Assembly: GCA_024278215.1 (NCBI GenBank)
Contig: JAJRTR010000191.1
Span: forward strand, 1 to 39,713
Source of the DNA: a bacterium
GTDB taxonomy: Bacteria > UBP15 > UBA6099 > JAJRTR01
Direction: 5' to 3'
Length of the DNA stretch: 39,713 nt
Shown here: in pieces, positions 8,525 to 18,280 of the stretch
How positions within the stretch are numbered: the stretch's first letter is position 1
Layout of the letters: each line of letters opens with the position of its first letter
The notes under the pieces: model-generated
Databases searched by the model: none
What the model was told of the DNA's origin: nothing
What the model saw: only the letters and a program-made list of their open reading frames with translations
Translations under genes and position numbers: made by a program

Positions 8525-9565
8525 CTACGGTTTGCTGTTTTTTCCGGCCCTGACGATGCCGGTGGAGATATCCTGGAACGGCTGGCGACGGACTCTGTGC
8601 GGCAGGGCCAGTTCAGCGGCCAGGTCTATGTCTTCACTTTCCACGGCGCTTCGCCCTTCATACGCGGCGATGGTTTTTGCTGTTTTCAGTGTGATGATGT
8701 CGCCCCTGTGTCCATCCACGCCTACTTCGATACAATAATTAGCTATTTCCAGCATCAGTTTTCTATCGACAGCAACCTCCGGGAACAGCGCGATCGCCTT
8801 TTTGATCTTTCCGACGACAGCTTCCGATTCTTCTTTCCAACGTTCTATGAAGTCCCGCGGATTATCGTCGAAAGAGGCCCGCCGCTCCATGACCCGGACG
8901 CGCTTTTCGGGGTCGAGAATACCTTCTATGTTCACGCAGAGGCCGAAACGGTCGAGCAACTGGGGCCTTAGTTCGCCCTCCTCGGGATTCATGGTGCCGA
9001 CCAGCGTGAAGCGCGCAGGGTGCGTGAAGGAGACACCTTCACGCTCGACAGTGTTGACCCCCATGGCGGCGGAATCGAGAAGCACGTCGACGACATGATC
9101 GTCCAGCAGATTCACTTCATCGACATAGAGGATGCCCCTGTGCGCGGCGGCGAGGATGCCGGGTTCGATGCGCTTTTCACCTTTTTTCAGGGCGTGCTCG
9201 ATGTCCATGGTTCCCACGACGCGGTCTTCGGTTGCGCCCACGGGCAGTTCCACGACACGCACTTTCCGCCGCTCGACGGGCGGCGCCTGTTTCTGTTCGA
9301 CAGCGGCCCGGCAGTCCGGGTTCACACACTCGGCGCAGATGTCTCCGCCGTGCGGTTTTCGCAATTGATAGGGACAGTTTTTCACGACGTCGATCTGCGG
9401 CAGGATGTCCGCCAGAGCGCGCACCGCCGTGGATTTCGCGGTTCCCTTTTCGCCACGGATGAGAACACCGGATATGGTTGGGTTGATGATGTTGAGGACA
9501 AGCGCGAGTTTCATTTTTTCCTGGCCGACGATGGCCGCGAACGGATAAATATGTTTTGTCTGCAT
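8525..9565 (-). CDS. AAA+ ATPase subunit of a class I metal chelatase (ChlI/BchI-like)
   Basis: A 346-residue AAA+ protein of the Mg-chelatase I-subunit family, which forms hexameric rings that drive metal insertion into tetrapyrroles with the D and H (here CobN-like) subunits. Walker A is GEKGTAKST (38-46); Walker B is [13 protein letters not shown]; the family motif [18 protein letters not shown] carries the sensor and Arg-finger region. A Cys cluster (NCPYQL, then CAECVNPDC) inserted after the first strand-helix unit could bind zinc. It is the last gene of the cluster; its ATG overlaps the stop of the D-subunit gene (TAATG), which implies coupled translation. No chlorophyll genes are present, so magnesium protoporphyrin is an unlikely substrate; a cobN partner 12 kb upstream in the same run of genes suggests cobalt or another metal. 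Confidence 0.9.
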   Translation of the reverse strand: MQTKHIYPFAAIVGQEKMKLALVLNIINPTISGVLIRGEKGTAKSTAVRALADILPQIDVVKNCPYQLRKPHGGDICAECVNPDCRAAVEQKQAPPVERRKVRVVELPVGATEDRVVGTMDIEHALKKGEKRIEPGILAAAHRGILYVDEVNLLDDHVVDVLLDSAAMGVNTVEREGVSFTHPARFTLVGTMNPEEGELRPQLLDRFGLCVNIEGILDPEKRVRVMERRASFDDNPRDFIERWKEESEAVVGKIKKAIALFPEVAVDRKLMLEIANYCIEVGVDGHRGDIITLKTAKTIAAYEGRSAVESEDIDLAAELALPHRVRRQPFQDISTGIVRAGKNSKP

Positions 9566-11577
9566 TATGTAACGCTCATTACGATGTCAATGAGTTCTCT
9601 GGTTTTAAGTTCTTCGATTTTGAAGTAGTCGGCGCCCAGCGCCGCGGCGAGGCGGGCGGCGAGTCCGAAATGAGTGAACGACGATGTTTCTGTGTCTACG
9701 ACAATATATTTAATGCGCGGCTCGAGGAGCATATTTCCGGCGATGCGCATGATTTCGTCCTGTGGTTTGCCGTCGCCGAGCGCCACGTTGGATTTACCGT
9801 CCGTTATTATGATACAGATGGGCCCGGCAGCAGGCTCCTTGAGCAAGTGCACTTTCATGAGCCGGAATGCTTTCTGAAGCCCGCTGGAAAGCGGTGTGCG
9901 GCCCCCCACGGGAAGCTCGCGCAGCATCTTCGCGGCCAGTTCGATAGAACTTGTTGGTTGCAGCACCACCTCCGCCTCCTGTTTCCGGAAGACCACCATA
10001 GCCACGCGATCCCGCTTCTGATATGCGTCCATAAGCAATGAGAGGATAGCGCCTTTGCTTGCCACCATGCGCGAGCGCGCACCCATCGAGCCGCTGCCGT
10101 CCACGAGAAACACCAGGAAGTTGCCGACACGTTTTTCCCGGATTTTGCCCCTTATGTCCGCTTCGTGGATGACTACGGACATGCCGTTGGCCTCGCGGTA
10201 TTTCTGGAACGGAGCGGCGGCGCGCAGCGTGGCGTCCAGCGCGATATCTCCCGACGGATTCTTCAGGCTGCTCTTAACATAACGGCCCTGTTTCCGGCTT
10301 GTGCGGGTGCGCGACCTGCGTCCCGACCCGCGCCGCACCCTGCGGTCTTTCTCATGACTGAACGGCTTGACTTTGAACGTATCACCGACATCGAAAACTT
10401 TTTCCGATGCGCAGTCCGGCGGCGCGGGCGTTTGCGTATCGCCGGATTCAGCTTCTCCGGGTTCCGGCTGCCGTGTTCCCTGTTCTTCCGGGCTGGGATC
10501 CGGAGCATTCTGTTCCCCGGGGTCGGTTTGTTGCCGTTCGTCGTGTTCATGCTCATCGTGTTCATGCTTATGCTCGTGTTCATGGTCGGGAGGCGGTGGC
10601 GGCGGAGGCGCTTCCCTGCGCCTGTGCAGAAGCGCCATGGGGGCAATTTCGAGAATATCTTCCGTGGCAACATCCGAACGTCCGTTATACGCGGCCAGTG
10701 CGCACGCGGCGCGTTCCATCACAACGTCGGCGCGATGACCGGCCACATTGTTTGCCAGGCAGATTTCCGCAATAAACTTACGGGCGGTTTCGGAAAGTGC
10801 GACACTGCCGATAAGATTGCGGGCTGCCTCGATCCTGTCGATGATTTTTTTATCCTCATCGGCAAACAGGTTCCTGAACCGTTCCGGGTCGATGTCGAAC
10901 CGTTCACGCAGTTCCATAAGCTTCACGCGGTCCCGGGGGTTCTCTTCTCCGACAACAGGAACGGCCAGTCCGAAGCGGTCCAGCAACTGCGGCCTTAGTT
11001 CGCCTTCTTCGGGATTCATGGTTCCAACGAGGATGAATTGCGACGGGTGGCGCACGGAAATGCCTTCCCGCTCGACCACAATTACCCCGTTCGACGCCGC
11101 GTCGAGGATTATGTCCACGATATGATCATCGAGCAGGTTGACCTCATCCACATAGACGATGCCGCGATGCGCCCGTGCAAGCAGGCCGGGGCGGAAGCGG
11201 CGCACACCGCTTGTTACGGCAAGGCTGAAATCCATGCTGCCGAGCACCATGTCTTCCGTGGCGTTCAGCGGCAGGTCCACCACCGCCACTTTTCTTTTCG
11301 AGGTGGGCGGAGACCCGGTGTTTTCCCCGCATAATTCACACAAACCGGCCTCGTTGCCTGGTTCGCAGGAAAAAGCACAACCCCGGACGATGTCGATCTC
11401 CGGAAGCAGGGAAGCGAGCGCGCGGACTGTCGTGGACTTGGCGGTCCCCTTTTCGCCGCGCACCAGCACGCCTCCGATGTGTGGATCGACGGCGTTAAGA
11501 ACGAGCGCCAGCTTCATGGCTTCCTGGCCGACGACGGCGCTGAATGGATAATTGATCCGACCTGCTCTCTTTAACAT
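9565..11577 (-). CDS. AAA-VWA subunit of a class I metal chelatase (ChlD/BchD-like) with His-rich linker
   Basis: A 670-residue protein with three parts: an AAA+ domain (1-320), an acidic Pro/His linker (about 324-400) and a von Willebrand A domain (about 485-670). Unlike many D subunits, its AAA domain keeps an intact Walker A (GEKGTAKST, 41-49) and Walker B ([13 protein letters not shown]), so it may hydrolyse ATP. A Cys group (C67, C71, C80, C83) parallels that of the I subunit. The linker has seven Pro then seven His among Asp/Glu (residues 331-348), a likely metal-holding tract. The VWA MIDAS is complete: DGSGS (493-497), T561 and D593. By family the D subunit bridges the I ring and the large tetrapyrrole-binding subunit. 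It begins 9 nt after the EcfT gene. Confidence 0.9.
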   Translation of the reverse strand: MLKRAGRINYPFSAVVGQEAMKLALVLNAVDPHIGGVLVRGEKGTAKSTTVRALASLLPEIDIVRGCAFSCEPGNEAGLCELCGENTGSPPTSKRKVAVVDLPLNATEDMVLGSMDFSLAVTSGVRRFRPGLLARAHRGIVYVDEVNLLDDHIVDIILDAASNGVIVVEREGISVRHPSQFILVGTMNPEEGELRPQLLDRFGLAVPVVGEENPRDRVKLMELRERFDIDPERFRNLFADEDKKIIDRIEAARNLIGSVALSETARKFIAEICLANNVAGHRADVVMERAACALAAYNGRSDVATEDILEIAPMALLHRRREAPPPPPPPDHEHEHKHEHDEHEHDERQQTDPGEQNAPDPSPEEQGTRQPEPGEAESGDTQTPAPPDCASEKVFDVGDTFKVKPFSHEKDRRVRRGSGRRSRTRTSRKQGRYVKSSLKNPSGDIALDATLRAAAPFQKYREANGMSVVIHEADIRGKIREKRVGNFLVFLVDGSGSMGARSRMVASKGAILSLLMDAYQKRDRVAMVVFRKQEAEVVLQPTSSIELAAKMLRELPVGGRTPLSSGLQKAFRLMKVHLLKEPAAGPICIIITDGKSNVALGDGKPQDEIMRIAGNMLLEPRIKYIVVDTETSSFTHFGLAARLAAALGADYFKIEELKTRELIDIVMSVT

Positions 11578-11586
11578 AAAGGAACC

Positions 11587-12474
11587 TCATAGATAATTCT
11601 TCGCGAAACTGTACAGCGGACGTAATGAAGACGAATAATACAGCCCGTGAAAATATAAGAGATAGATCACTTTGGCGGAAACCACGGAAACGATGATTAA
11701 AACCATGATCAGAGCCGCCGCCGTCTCCGGCATATTCAGCGATTTCGGCTTTTGAACGACGCGGGAGACCGAAGGAGAGAAACCGCGGCATTCCACGGAC
11801 AGTGCCAGGAAGCCGGATTTCCTCACAAGGTTCGCAAGGAGCGGATTCATGATGTACACGGCTGTGCGGACAGGATGGATAATACCGTATTTCAGGGCCC
11901 GGAATCCTTTTATCCGCATAGCGATGAGAATGGAGTTGACCTCTTCGAGCAGGATAGGAATGAACCGGAAAGACGTAATCAGCATAAAGGCCTGGGCATA
12001 AGGAACTCTCAAGCGGAGCATGCCCGCAAGCATGTCCCGGGGTTCGGTGGTCCACACGACAAGCATGCCGAGAGTTGTCATAACGAGAAAACGCAATCCC
12101 TGGACGATTCCATATATGAAACCCTCTTTAAAGATAAACACGCCGCCGGTCAACCGACCGGGCACGTCGGTAGCGGATGGAATGATAGTAAGAATTGCCG
12201 TTCTGGGGGTTCCGGCATAGAAGACAGCCTGGCTGAACACTGTGCCCCAGAGCGCGACGGAGAGAAGGATAAAAAGCACTTTCAGCTTCCGGGTTTCGGT
12301 TCTCGCGGCGGCGTGCAGAAGCAGCGCCAGAACGGAAAATGATCCGAGAGTAACCGGCGAGTCGATGATAACAACGAGAATGGATACACAGAACAGGCCC
12401 AGCAATTTCACACGCGCGTCGAGCCGTTTCACCGGCGACGGCGCTGTGTTGACACCAAGCAATGATTTATTCAT
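11587..12474 (-). CDS. ECF transporter transmembrane component EcfT (CbiQ family)
   Basis: A 295-residue polytopic membrane protein of the EcfT/CbiQ family, the coupling subunit that joins the paired ATPases to a substrate-binding S component. I choose the ATG at 12472-12474: it forms an ATGA overlap with the ATPase stop codon, has GGAG 6 nt upstream, and is followed by the usual DARVKLL start. Five or so hydrophobic helices are visible. Two coupling-helix motifs of the family appear as AMRIKGF and, near the C-terminus, SVECRGFS, equivalent to the Ala-Arg-Gly motifs that contact the ATPases. Co-location with the fused ATPase and an S-like protein indicates a dedicated (group I) ECF module rather than a shared one. 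Confidence 0.9.
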   Translation of the reverse strand: MNKSLLGVNTAPSPVKRLDARVKLLGLFCVSILVVIIDSPVTLGSFSVLALLLHAAARTETRKLKVLFILLSVALWGTVFSQAVFYAGTPRTAILTIIPSATDVPGRLTGGVFIFKEGFIYGIVQGLRFLVMTTLGMLVVWTTEPRDMLAGMLRLRVPYAQAFMLITSFRFIPILLEEVNSILIAMRIKGFRALKYGIIHPVRTAVYIMNPLLANLVRKSGFLALSVECRGFSPSVSRVVQKPKSLNMPETAAALIMVLIIVSVVSAKVIYLLYFHGLYYSSSLRPLYSFAKNYL

Positions 12475-14171
12475 GCGCCGCTCCATATCGAAATAAAATC
12501 ATTCACCGTGGCTACAGGCGCGTCCACCCCCATGTTCCAGGCGATTTTCATCACGTCGCAGGGAACCAGGGCGCATTCGGGGGTGAACAACGATGGAGTG
12601 AAATAGTTTTTCGGGGTGCCGTCATAATGAATACATCCTTTTTTCATAACCAGTAGCCGCGTGGCGTGGCAGACGGCGGTGGCGAGATCGTGCGTGGAAA
12701 ACAAGAGCGTTTTCCCCATGCGCTCGAAGTGGTCCATCATCTCGCTGATATTATTCCGGTCCTGCCCCATAGTGGGTTCATCCAGGAGAATGATGTCCGG
12801 GTCCGGAGTGAGAAGAGAGGCCACAGCCGTGCGCAAGCGCTGCCCCCGGCTCAGGGCGAAGCAATAGTCGTTTTTAAGAGGTTCGATCATCATGACATCC
12901 AGAGAGGACCGGACCATGACGTCCATTTTTTCCCGGGGAACACGGCTGTTGCGCAGCGGGAATCTCAGTTCCTCGATCACCGTTTCGCGGATCAACATCA
13001 GGTCTGGATTCTGGAGCAGGAATCCCGCCCGGCTTCCGAGAACGGCACCGGGTTTCGGGACGACGCCGTCATACAGCACCCGGCCGCGCCGCGGCTTCAG
13101 AAGCCCCGCGACAAGCAGCAGCAATGTGGTCTTGCCGCAGCCGTTCGCCCCCATGACGGCAACCCGTTCGCCGGGAAAGATGTCGAGACTCAGGTTTTCA
13201 AACAGTGGTTCCGTTTTGTTATAATAAAATGTAATATTCTCGATTCCGATTTTGGGTTTGTCGCGCGAGCCATGGCCGGTTGAATTGCCCGCGCACGGCT
13301 CTTTGTCCGCCGGAGGCGGCTTTATGTTTTTTACCCGCCCGTTCTCTCTGAGCAGCGGCAGGGCGTCCGAAACGTCGAGGGGTCTCTCCTTAAAACCCAT
13401 GCGGGCGAACAGTTCCGCGCTCTGAGGCACGTTGAGGCCGAGTCGATTATAAACGGACAGATCGTCGAACGCGCGGGCCGCGTCCATATCCAGAATGATC
13501 TCACCGTTTTCCATGATCACGACACGGTCCGCAAACCCGGCGACTTCGTGGACGCGGTGCTCCACCAGGATAATCGTCTTATTGTGGTCCCTCGCGAGCA
13601 GCCCGAGGGCGTCGCGCAACGCCGCCGCACCCCGTGGGTCCATCTGCGAGAAAGGCTCGTCCATGCACAGGATGTCGTGGCCCACAGCGAGCTGGCCCGC
13701 AATGACCACGCGCTGTTTCTGACCGCCGGACAACTCGTCCGTGCGCCTGTCCAGGGCTTCCGCAAGGCCCACGCTTGCAAGCGCTTCGGCGATCAGGGAT
13801 TCTGTCACGGACTCGGGCAAGCCCCTGTTTTCCGGCCCGAACGCGACTTCGTCGCGCACTATGGACGTAAATATTTGTTCGTCGGGGTTCTGAAACACGA
13901 GCCCCACTTTTTCGGTAATACTATGAATGTCCGCACGTCTTGTATCCTTCAGGTGCCCTATCTGAACACGCCCCGTCATCACGCCTCCGGATTCATGCGG
14001 GATGATCCCGCTGAGGCATTTCATGAGCGTGCTCTTTCCGCAACCTGTGGGGCCGGTAATGAGCATAACACTGCCGTCGGGCACATCCAGACTGACGTTT
14101 TTCAACGTGGGTTCCGAACGCCCGGGGTAGGTGTACGAAAGGTTTTCTATTTTCACAAAATGATGGCTCAC
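12471..14171 (-). CDS. Fused double ECF ATPase (EcfA1-EcfA2 / CbiO-CbiO)
   Basis: One 566-residue chain carries two ABC ATPase domains. Domain 1: Walker A GPTGCGKST (40-48), Q-loop FQNPDEQ, signature LSGGQ (147-151), Walker B ILCMDEP (D171-E172). Domain 2: Walker A GANGCGKTT (341-349), Q-loop LLQNPD, a slightly degenerate signature LSRGQ (440-444), Walker B IILLDEP (D464-E465) and switch His in STHD. About 60 residues (to 566) follow the second core. The two domains are joined by a charged, Pro-containing linker (about 270-305). The start codon is GTG, overlapping the stop of the upstream membrane protein by 4 nt (GTGA). FQNPDEQ is typical of ECF ATPases. Confidence 0.93.
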   Translation of the reverse strand: MSHHFVKIENLSYTYPGRSEPTLKNVSLDVPDGSVMLITGPTGCGKSTLMKCLSGIIPHESGGVMTGRVQIGHLKDTRRADIHSITEKVGLVFQNPDEQIFTSIVRDEVAFGPENRGLPESVTESLIAEALASVGLAEALDRRTDELSGGQKQRVVIAGQLAVGHDILCMDEPFSQMDPRGAAALRDALGLLARDHNKTIILVEHRVHEVAGFADRVVIMENGEIILDMDAARAFDDLSVYNRLGLNVPQSAELFARMGFKERPLDVSDALPLLRENGRVKNIKPPPADKEPCAGNSTGHGSRDKPKIGIENITFYYNKTEPLFENLSLDIFPGERVAVMGANGCGKTTLLLLVAGLLKPRRGRVLYDGVVPKPGAVLGSRAGFLLQNPDLMLIRETVIEELRFPLRNSRVPREKMDVMVRSSLDVMMIEPLKNDYCFALSRGQRLRTAVASLLTPDPDIILLDEPTMGQDRNNISEMMDHFERMGKTLLFSTHDLATAVCHATRLLVMKKGCIHYDGTPKNYFTPSLFTPECALVPCDVMKIAWNMGVDAPVATVNDFISIWSGA

Positions 14172-16030
14172 TCGACCACCATCCTCAGACGTTTTCCCAT
14201 GCTAAGCCCCAGAGCCGTGCCGATAACCGTGTAGAACACACCTCCGACGAGTATATTCAAAGCGATATACCAGTCCGCATAATACAGCCGGTAGAGGAAG
14301 ACCACGGACTCCATGTTGAAGAACGTAGCCACGGACTCGGACAGGGCGAACGCCACGAACAGTCCGGCGGCACCGACACCCCGCTCCGGCCCACTGCGTG
14401 TCGCACCCGCGCCCCACAACGCCGCTTCCGCCGTCAGTGCGTGCACGGCCATCCACAATATCGATACGAGCGATAGGTTCCCAAGCAGAACCCAGGACAG
14501 CAACAGCCTCACGGCCATGACGAGAGACATGGTTCCCGGTCGCGGCACGAGCATAATCAGTGAGGTCCACAATACATACTGCACCACGCCGAAAAACAGG
14601 CCCGAGGCAAGGAAACTGAACGGCCCCAGCAGAGCCCGGAACACGTCCATAAACAGTGTGCCCGGTACATTCACAAGCACGAAGCCCACGGCGCCGTACA
14701 ATGAGATCAATACAATCCAGCGGACTTTGAAACCGCTCATTATGCTCCTGAAGCGGATAAAGAAAACGAACAGAAAAGCGCCGGCGAGTACGGCCCCGGC
14801 CACGGTTGCGACAAACGGTACAATGGGATGCTTCTCCACGCGGAAATCATGTTCACAGGTGGAGAACGGCCTATCCGCTCCCATCTGCGTCAGGGACAGC
14901 AACAGCCTGTAATCCCCCTCGCGCACGGACACGGGTTCCACGTAGACCGGAAGAACGACCTTCGTCGACGCCTCCCTTTTCACGATCACTGTCGCAAAGA
15001 CTTCCCCGAGCGGATTCACGTGCGGGTCGGGAGTAAACGCTTCGACCCGCTCCCCGCTCTCCGCGTCGACGATACATGCCTTCAGCAGAACGACGGCATC
15101 TTCGCCGAGCGTGTTTTTCACAGTGACCTGGAAAAAACCGAATGGAAGTTGTCTGAAGTTCGTTTCCCGGTATTTCTCCCCGGTAAGAATGGCCCGCAGG
15201 CGTGTCACAGTCGACAGATGCAGCGTGTTTTTTGTCAGCCTTTCGTCCGGTTCTCCTTTATCGTTCGTGGGAAACGCGACTCGTGAGACACGGATGCTCT
15301 TTCCGAGAAATTCGGAGTTCACGACCCTGATCTGAATGTTGTCCGTGTGCAAAACAGCTCCGTTCTCTGAAACCGTCATACTTATATTACGGTATTCACG
15401 TGTCGGGTTCGCCGGACTTTTCACAGTCAGTGGAATGATCCTGGAGTCATACCGGTTCGCCAGGCGCAGAGCGAATGTGCATTCCACCCGCGCGCCGGCG
15501 TTCATCAGGCAACGCCCGTCTTTCCCATCGACTGGCGAAAAACCCGCCGGGAACATTATCCGGACTGATATATCTCTTGGACTGTCCATGCTGTTCGCCA
15601 CACGAACGCTCCCCGTTATTTCCGTATCGACCGGCACGGCCACCCGCTTTGTTTCCATGCCGAACGGGAATTGAAACGCATAATAATTCTCTTTCCCGTA
15701 AACAGGAGAAACGGTGTTGTACAGGATATTCCTTTCATCCGTGTGGAGGCTGATGTGATATTCAGTTTTTTCGTTCCATTCACAGTTCACTGTTATGTGG
15801 TCATTCCTGTAATCGTGCGGAAACACAGCTCTGCCCCGGCGGTTGCCCTGTTCGTCGATGATGTCGACAGACGATATGCGGGCGGCGCGGTTCAAAACGA
15901 TGTGGACCGCGCCGCGCGAAAACGACACTGACTCGATATCAGCCGTTTTTTTCGCGCACGACCCGAAACCGGCAACGATAAATGCCATAAGGAGAATAAA
16001 TGGTTTCGCCTTCCTACCCACCGGCAACAA
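14168..16030 (-). CDS. S-component-like membrane protein with large extracytoplasmic lipoprotein-type domain
   Basis: An unusual 620-residue protein. Residues 1-25 form a signal peptide ending in a plausible, non-ideal lipobox (FGSC25). Residues about 30-395 look like two or three beta-sandwich (Ig-like) modules. Residues about 400-615 contain six or seven hydrophobic helices (from VPFVATVAGAVLAGAFLF to LSMGKRLRMVVE), the size of an ECF S component. It sits directly before the ECF ATPases (4-nt overlap) and overlaps the propeller gene by 17 nt, which is where an S component would be expected. It lacks the N-terminal Met-His-Ile-Pro-Asp-Gly signature of CbiM/NikM. Both the TTG start and the exact first residue are uncertain. 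I infer that it recognises the imported ligand, with the ectodomain receiving it in the periplasm; no family I know matches the whole protein. Confidence 0.6.
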   Translation of the reverse strand: MLPVGRKAKPFILLMAFIVAGFGSCAKKTADIESVSFSRGAVHIVLNRAARISSVDIIDEQGNRRGRAVFPHDYRNDHITVNCEWNEKTEYHISLHTDERNILYNTVSPVYGKENYYAFQFPFGMETKRVAVPVDTEITGSVRVANSMDSPRDISVRIMFPAGFSPVDGKDGRCLMNAGARVECTFALRLANRYDSRIIPLTVKSPANPTREYRNISMTVSENGAVLHTDNIQIRVVNSEFLGKSIRVSRVAFPTNDKGEPDERLTKNTLHLSTVTRLRAILTGEKYRETNFRQLPFGFFQVTVKNTLGEDAVVLLKACIVDAESGERVEAFTPDPHVNPLGEVFATVIVKREASTKVVLPVYVEPVSVREGDYRLLLSLTQMGADRPFSTCEHDFRVEKHPIVPFVATVAGAVLAGAFLFVFFIRFRSIMSGFKVRWIVLISLYGAVGFVLVNVPGTLFMDVFRALLGPFSFLASGLFFGVVQYVLWTSLIMLVPRPGTMSLVMAVRLLLSWVLLGNLSLVSILWMAVHALTAEAALWGAGATRSGPERGVGAAGLFVAFALSESVATFFNMESVVFLYRLYYADWYIALNILVGGVFYTVIGTALGLSMGKRLRMVVE

Positions 16031-17534
16031 ACTTCACAGGTATGATGTGCAGGTTATGCACGCCGGTGACGGTATCGTTTTCCAGCCTGATCGGCACCTC
16101 GATACCCGCGAAATAGGCTCCTTTCGGTGAGAAACGGCCCGTGACCGATATGCCCCTCAACTGGAAGTCGCCCAGCCGCGCAACCGGCTCCGTGTTTCCA
16201 GGCTGATACTTCAGGAAATAGAAACCGGACGCCTCGAGCGTATTCTCGATGTAATTGTGATTGACGAGAATTGCAGTCAGGCCCGATCCGGGAAGCGGCG
16301 ACAACCCATCGATAGCGCCGGGCGCTTTCCATTTCCAGAGTATGTCGCCGTTGCTGTTGAAGAGGAACGCCGAATTGCTGTCCGGGTGTTCCGTGGGTGG
16401 TTCCTGCGCCGCGTCGGCCACAGTTCTTTTCGCGTATGTATTCCCGGAAACCACAAACACGGCCCCATCGTCGAACACGGTACTGTATTTGCCGCCGGCG
16501 TAGATAGGGATGCCGCTTACAGTCATCAGGGTGGTTATGTCCCTGCGCCAGAGCAGCCGCAGCGCCGGGCCTTCATCGACTGCGAAAAGGTGAAGCCGCC
16601 CGTCATTTGTGGCCGCGGCCACGAACTTGCCGTTAGGAGACACGGACAGCCCGTACCACATACTCGTGTAATCCATTATCGTCGGTTCGATACGATAAGC
16701 GTCGCTCTGTTCTCCCGTGGCGGCATTAATAAGCCGGACGGTCCCGTTTTCATATTTCTCCACGGGCGCTCCTTTCCTGCGCCAGCTCGTGTTCGCCCCG
16801 ATGATGTGTTTCAGGGGCTTGGAATAGAGAGGAAACGGCATACGGGTGTCCATGGTTTCCGTTTCGGGGAATCGCCATAGTATCTTTCCGTTGCGCGGCT
16901 CAAAGGCGTAAAGCAGTGTTTTCGTCGGATAATGAACGATCCTGCCGCCATCCGGGAGTTCGAGCATGACCCGGTTCGAATGCGTGCCGACCGCGAACAG
17001 GGTGTCTTTAGACGCTGTCAGAGAATAGACGCACGCCTGGTGTGTCCAGCGGGCAGTCTCGATATTTTCCGGGCGGCCTACATCGTCGCCCACGGCATAG
17101 ACCCATTTCAGTTTCCCGGTATTCAAATCGATGGCGTAAATGTTGCCGTCCATGCTGCATTCACCGGCGTATACTGTTCTGGAGTCCGGGGATATGGCCA
17201 CGCTGCGCCCGTAACTTTCAGGAATGTTGAAAGTCCATCTCCGCTCACCGACGGCGCTGAAAAGTTTGATCGTTTCATCGAATCCGGCCACGGCAATCCA
17301 CTTCTCATCCGCAGATACGGCAAGCGCTTCGTAGTCTTTCTTGTTCCAGTCGGTGACCGAGGGAATATCCTTCAGGGCTCCCAGTCTCACTTCGATAGGC
17401 CTGTCGGGCAGCGCCGCATTTGTTTTTTGGGATGCAGCCCCCTCGCAGCCTGTGAGCACCAGCGTCGGCGCGGCTGTCAGGGCGATCAGCAACGCGGATA
17501 GAAGGAAACGCCTTGTTTTTTTATCTGTCGTCAT
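16014..17534 (-). CDS. Beta-propeller (PQQ/WD40-like) lipoprotein
   Basis: A 506-residue envelope lipoprotein. I choose the ATG at 17532-17534, because GGGAG lies 11 nt upstream and a textbook lipobox (LVLTGC30) follows. The mature chain is made of repeated four-strand blades with motifs such as WIAVAGFDETIKLFS, TVYAGECSMDGNIYAIDLN, LLYAFEPRNGKILWRF and FVAAATNDGRLHLFAV, most like PQQ-binding-like or WD40 propellers, with roughly seven or eight blades. No catalytic residues can be named. It begins 8 nt after the ABC-2 permease gene and overlaps the S-like gene, so it belongs to this operon. A role as ligand-holding or scaffolding partner of the transporter is inference only. Confidence 0.8.
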   Translation of the reverse strand: MTTDKKTRRFLLSALLIALTAAPTLVLTGCEGAASQKTNAALPDRPIEVRLGALKDIPSVTDWNKKDYEALAVSADEKWIAVAGFDETIKLFSAVGERRWTFNIPESYGRSVAISPDSRTVYAGECSMDGNIYAIDLNTGKLKWVYAVGDDVGRPENIETARWTHQACVYSLTASKDTLFAVGTHSNRVMLELPDGGRIVHYPTKTLLYAFEPRNGKILWRFPETETMDTRMPFPLYSKPLKHIIGANTSWRRKGAPVEKYENGTVRLINAATGEQSDAYRIEPTIMDYTSMWYGLSVSPNGKFVAAATNDGRLHLFAVDEGPALRLLWRRDITTLMTVSGIPIYAGGKYSTVFDDGAVFVVSGNTYAKRTVADAAQEPPTEHPDSNSAFLFNSNGDILWKWKAPGAIDGLSPLPGSGLTAILVNHNYIENTLEASGFYFLKYQPGNTEPVARLGDFQLRGISVTGRFSPKGAYFAGIEVPIRLENDTVTGVHNLHIIPVKFVAGG

Positions 17535-17542
17535 ATTTGGAA

Positions 17543-18280
17543 TTACTCCCTTGCCCGCATGATGGACCTGACCGCGAACGGGAAAAGCACGGCGGCAAGG
17601 CCGAAAAGCAGCAGCAGTCGCCACATATCGAAAGGCTGCCCCAGAGCGGATGAACGAATTACAGCGGCGGCGTGCGTCAGGGGTATAACCGTCAGCATTT
17701 TCTGTACGATCCACGGCATCTTTTCCAGCGGAAAGAATGTACCGCTCAGGAACGCCATAGGAGTTATGATAAAACTGGTAAGCATACTCTGATCCGCATG
17801 AGACGAGATGGACATGGAAACCATGATCGCAATGCAGCAGAAAACCAGGGCGTTGCCGATAATCCCCAGCCAGAAAAACAACCCGGCATTCAAATATATC
17901 CCGAATGCAGCGCCGATGCCCAGGGTGATCAACACTCCGATGAGCGAACGGGTCAGTCCGTACATTATTTCGCCGATGGTGTAATTGAGCGCCGTGACCG
18001 GTGAACAGAGTATTTCGTCGAACACGCGCCAGTAGAACCGTGAAATATTTATATCCGCAGCGATGGCGTATGCGTATGTCATGCTGTTCATGGCCACGAT
18101 GCCGGGGATCAGGAACCGGATATAAGGCACTCCGTCCACTGTCATGGAACCGCCCACGCCGAACCCGAACGTGATCACATACAGGAGCGGCGACACGGAC
18201 ATAGTCAGCATCTGCTTGAACCAGCGATGTTTGAGGATGCGCATTTCACGCAAATAGACGGCAATTATCTGTTGCGACAT
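17543..18280 (-). CDS. ABC-2 type exporter permease
   Basis: A 245-residue integral membrane protein of the ABC-2 family (NodJ/DrrB-like), with six predicted helices after a short cytoplasmic amphipathic start (VYLREMRILKHRWFKQML). The conserved ABC-2 stretch is visible near helix 5: FIITPMAFLSGTFFPLEKMPWIVQKM, of which SGTFFPLEKMP is diagnostic. Together with the ATPase encoded just upstream (1-nt TGATG overlap) it should form an exporter or lipid/complex-molecule flippase. Its presence in an uptake/chelatase cluster is unusual; it may export a demetallated product or a carrier, but nothing in the sequence shows this. Confidence 0.92.
   Translation of the reverse strand: MSQQIIAVYLREMRILKHRWFKQMLTMSVSPLLYVITFGFGVGGSMTVDGVPYIRFLIPGIVAMNSMTYAYAIAADINISRFYWRVFDEILCSPVTALNYTIGEIMYGLTRSLIGVLITLGIGAAFGIYLNAGLFFWLGIIGNALVFCCIAIMVSMSISSHADQSMLTSFIITPMAFLSGTFFPLEKMPWIVQKMLTVIPLTHAAAVIRSSALGQPFDMWRLLLLFGLAAVLFPFAVRSIMRARE

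Noticed and set aside
8525-11577. Chlorophyll magnesium chelatase
   Set aside because: Family membership fits, but no bch/chl biosynthesis genes are nearby and the third subunit in the cluster is CobN-like. The label would mislead about function.
11587-16030. CbiMNQO/NikMNQO cobalt or nickel ion importer
   Set aside because: EcfT and the ATPases fit, but the S-like protein lacks the N-terminal Met-His metal-binding signature of CbiM/NikM and has a large ectodomain instead; no CbiN is present.
17535-17714. Longer N-terminus for the propeller lipoprotein, starting inside the ABC-2 permease gene
   Set aside because: The extra residues have no signal-peptide character, whereas the ATG at 17534 has a ribosome-binding site and an immediate lipobox.
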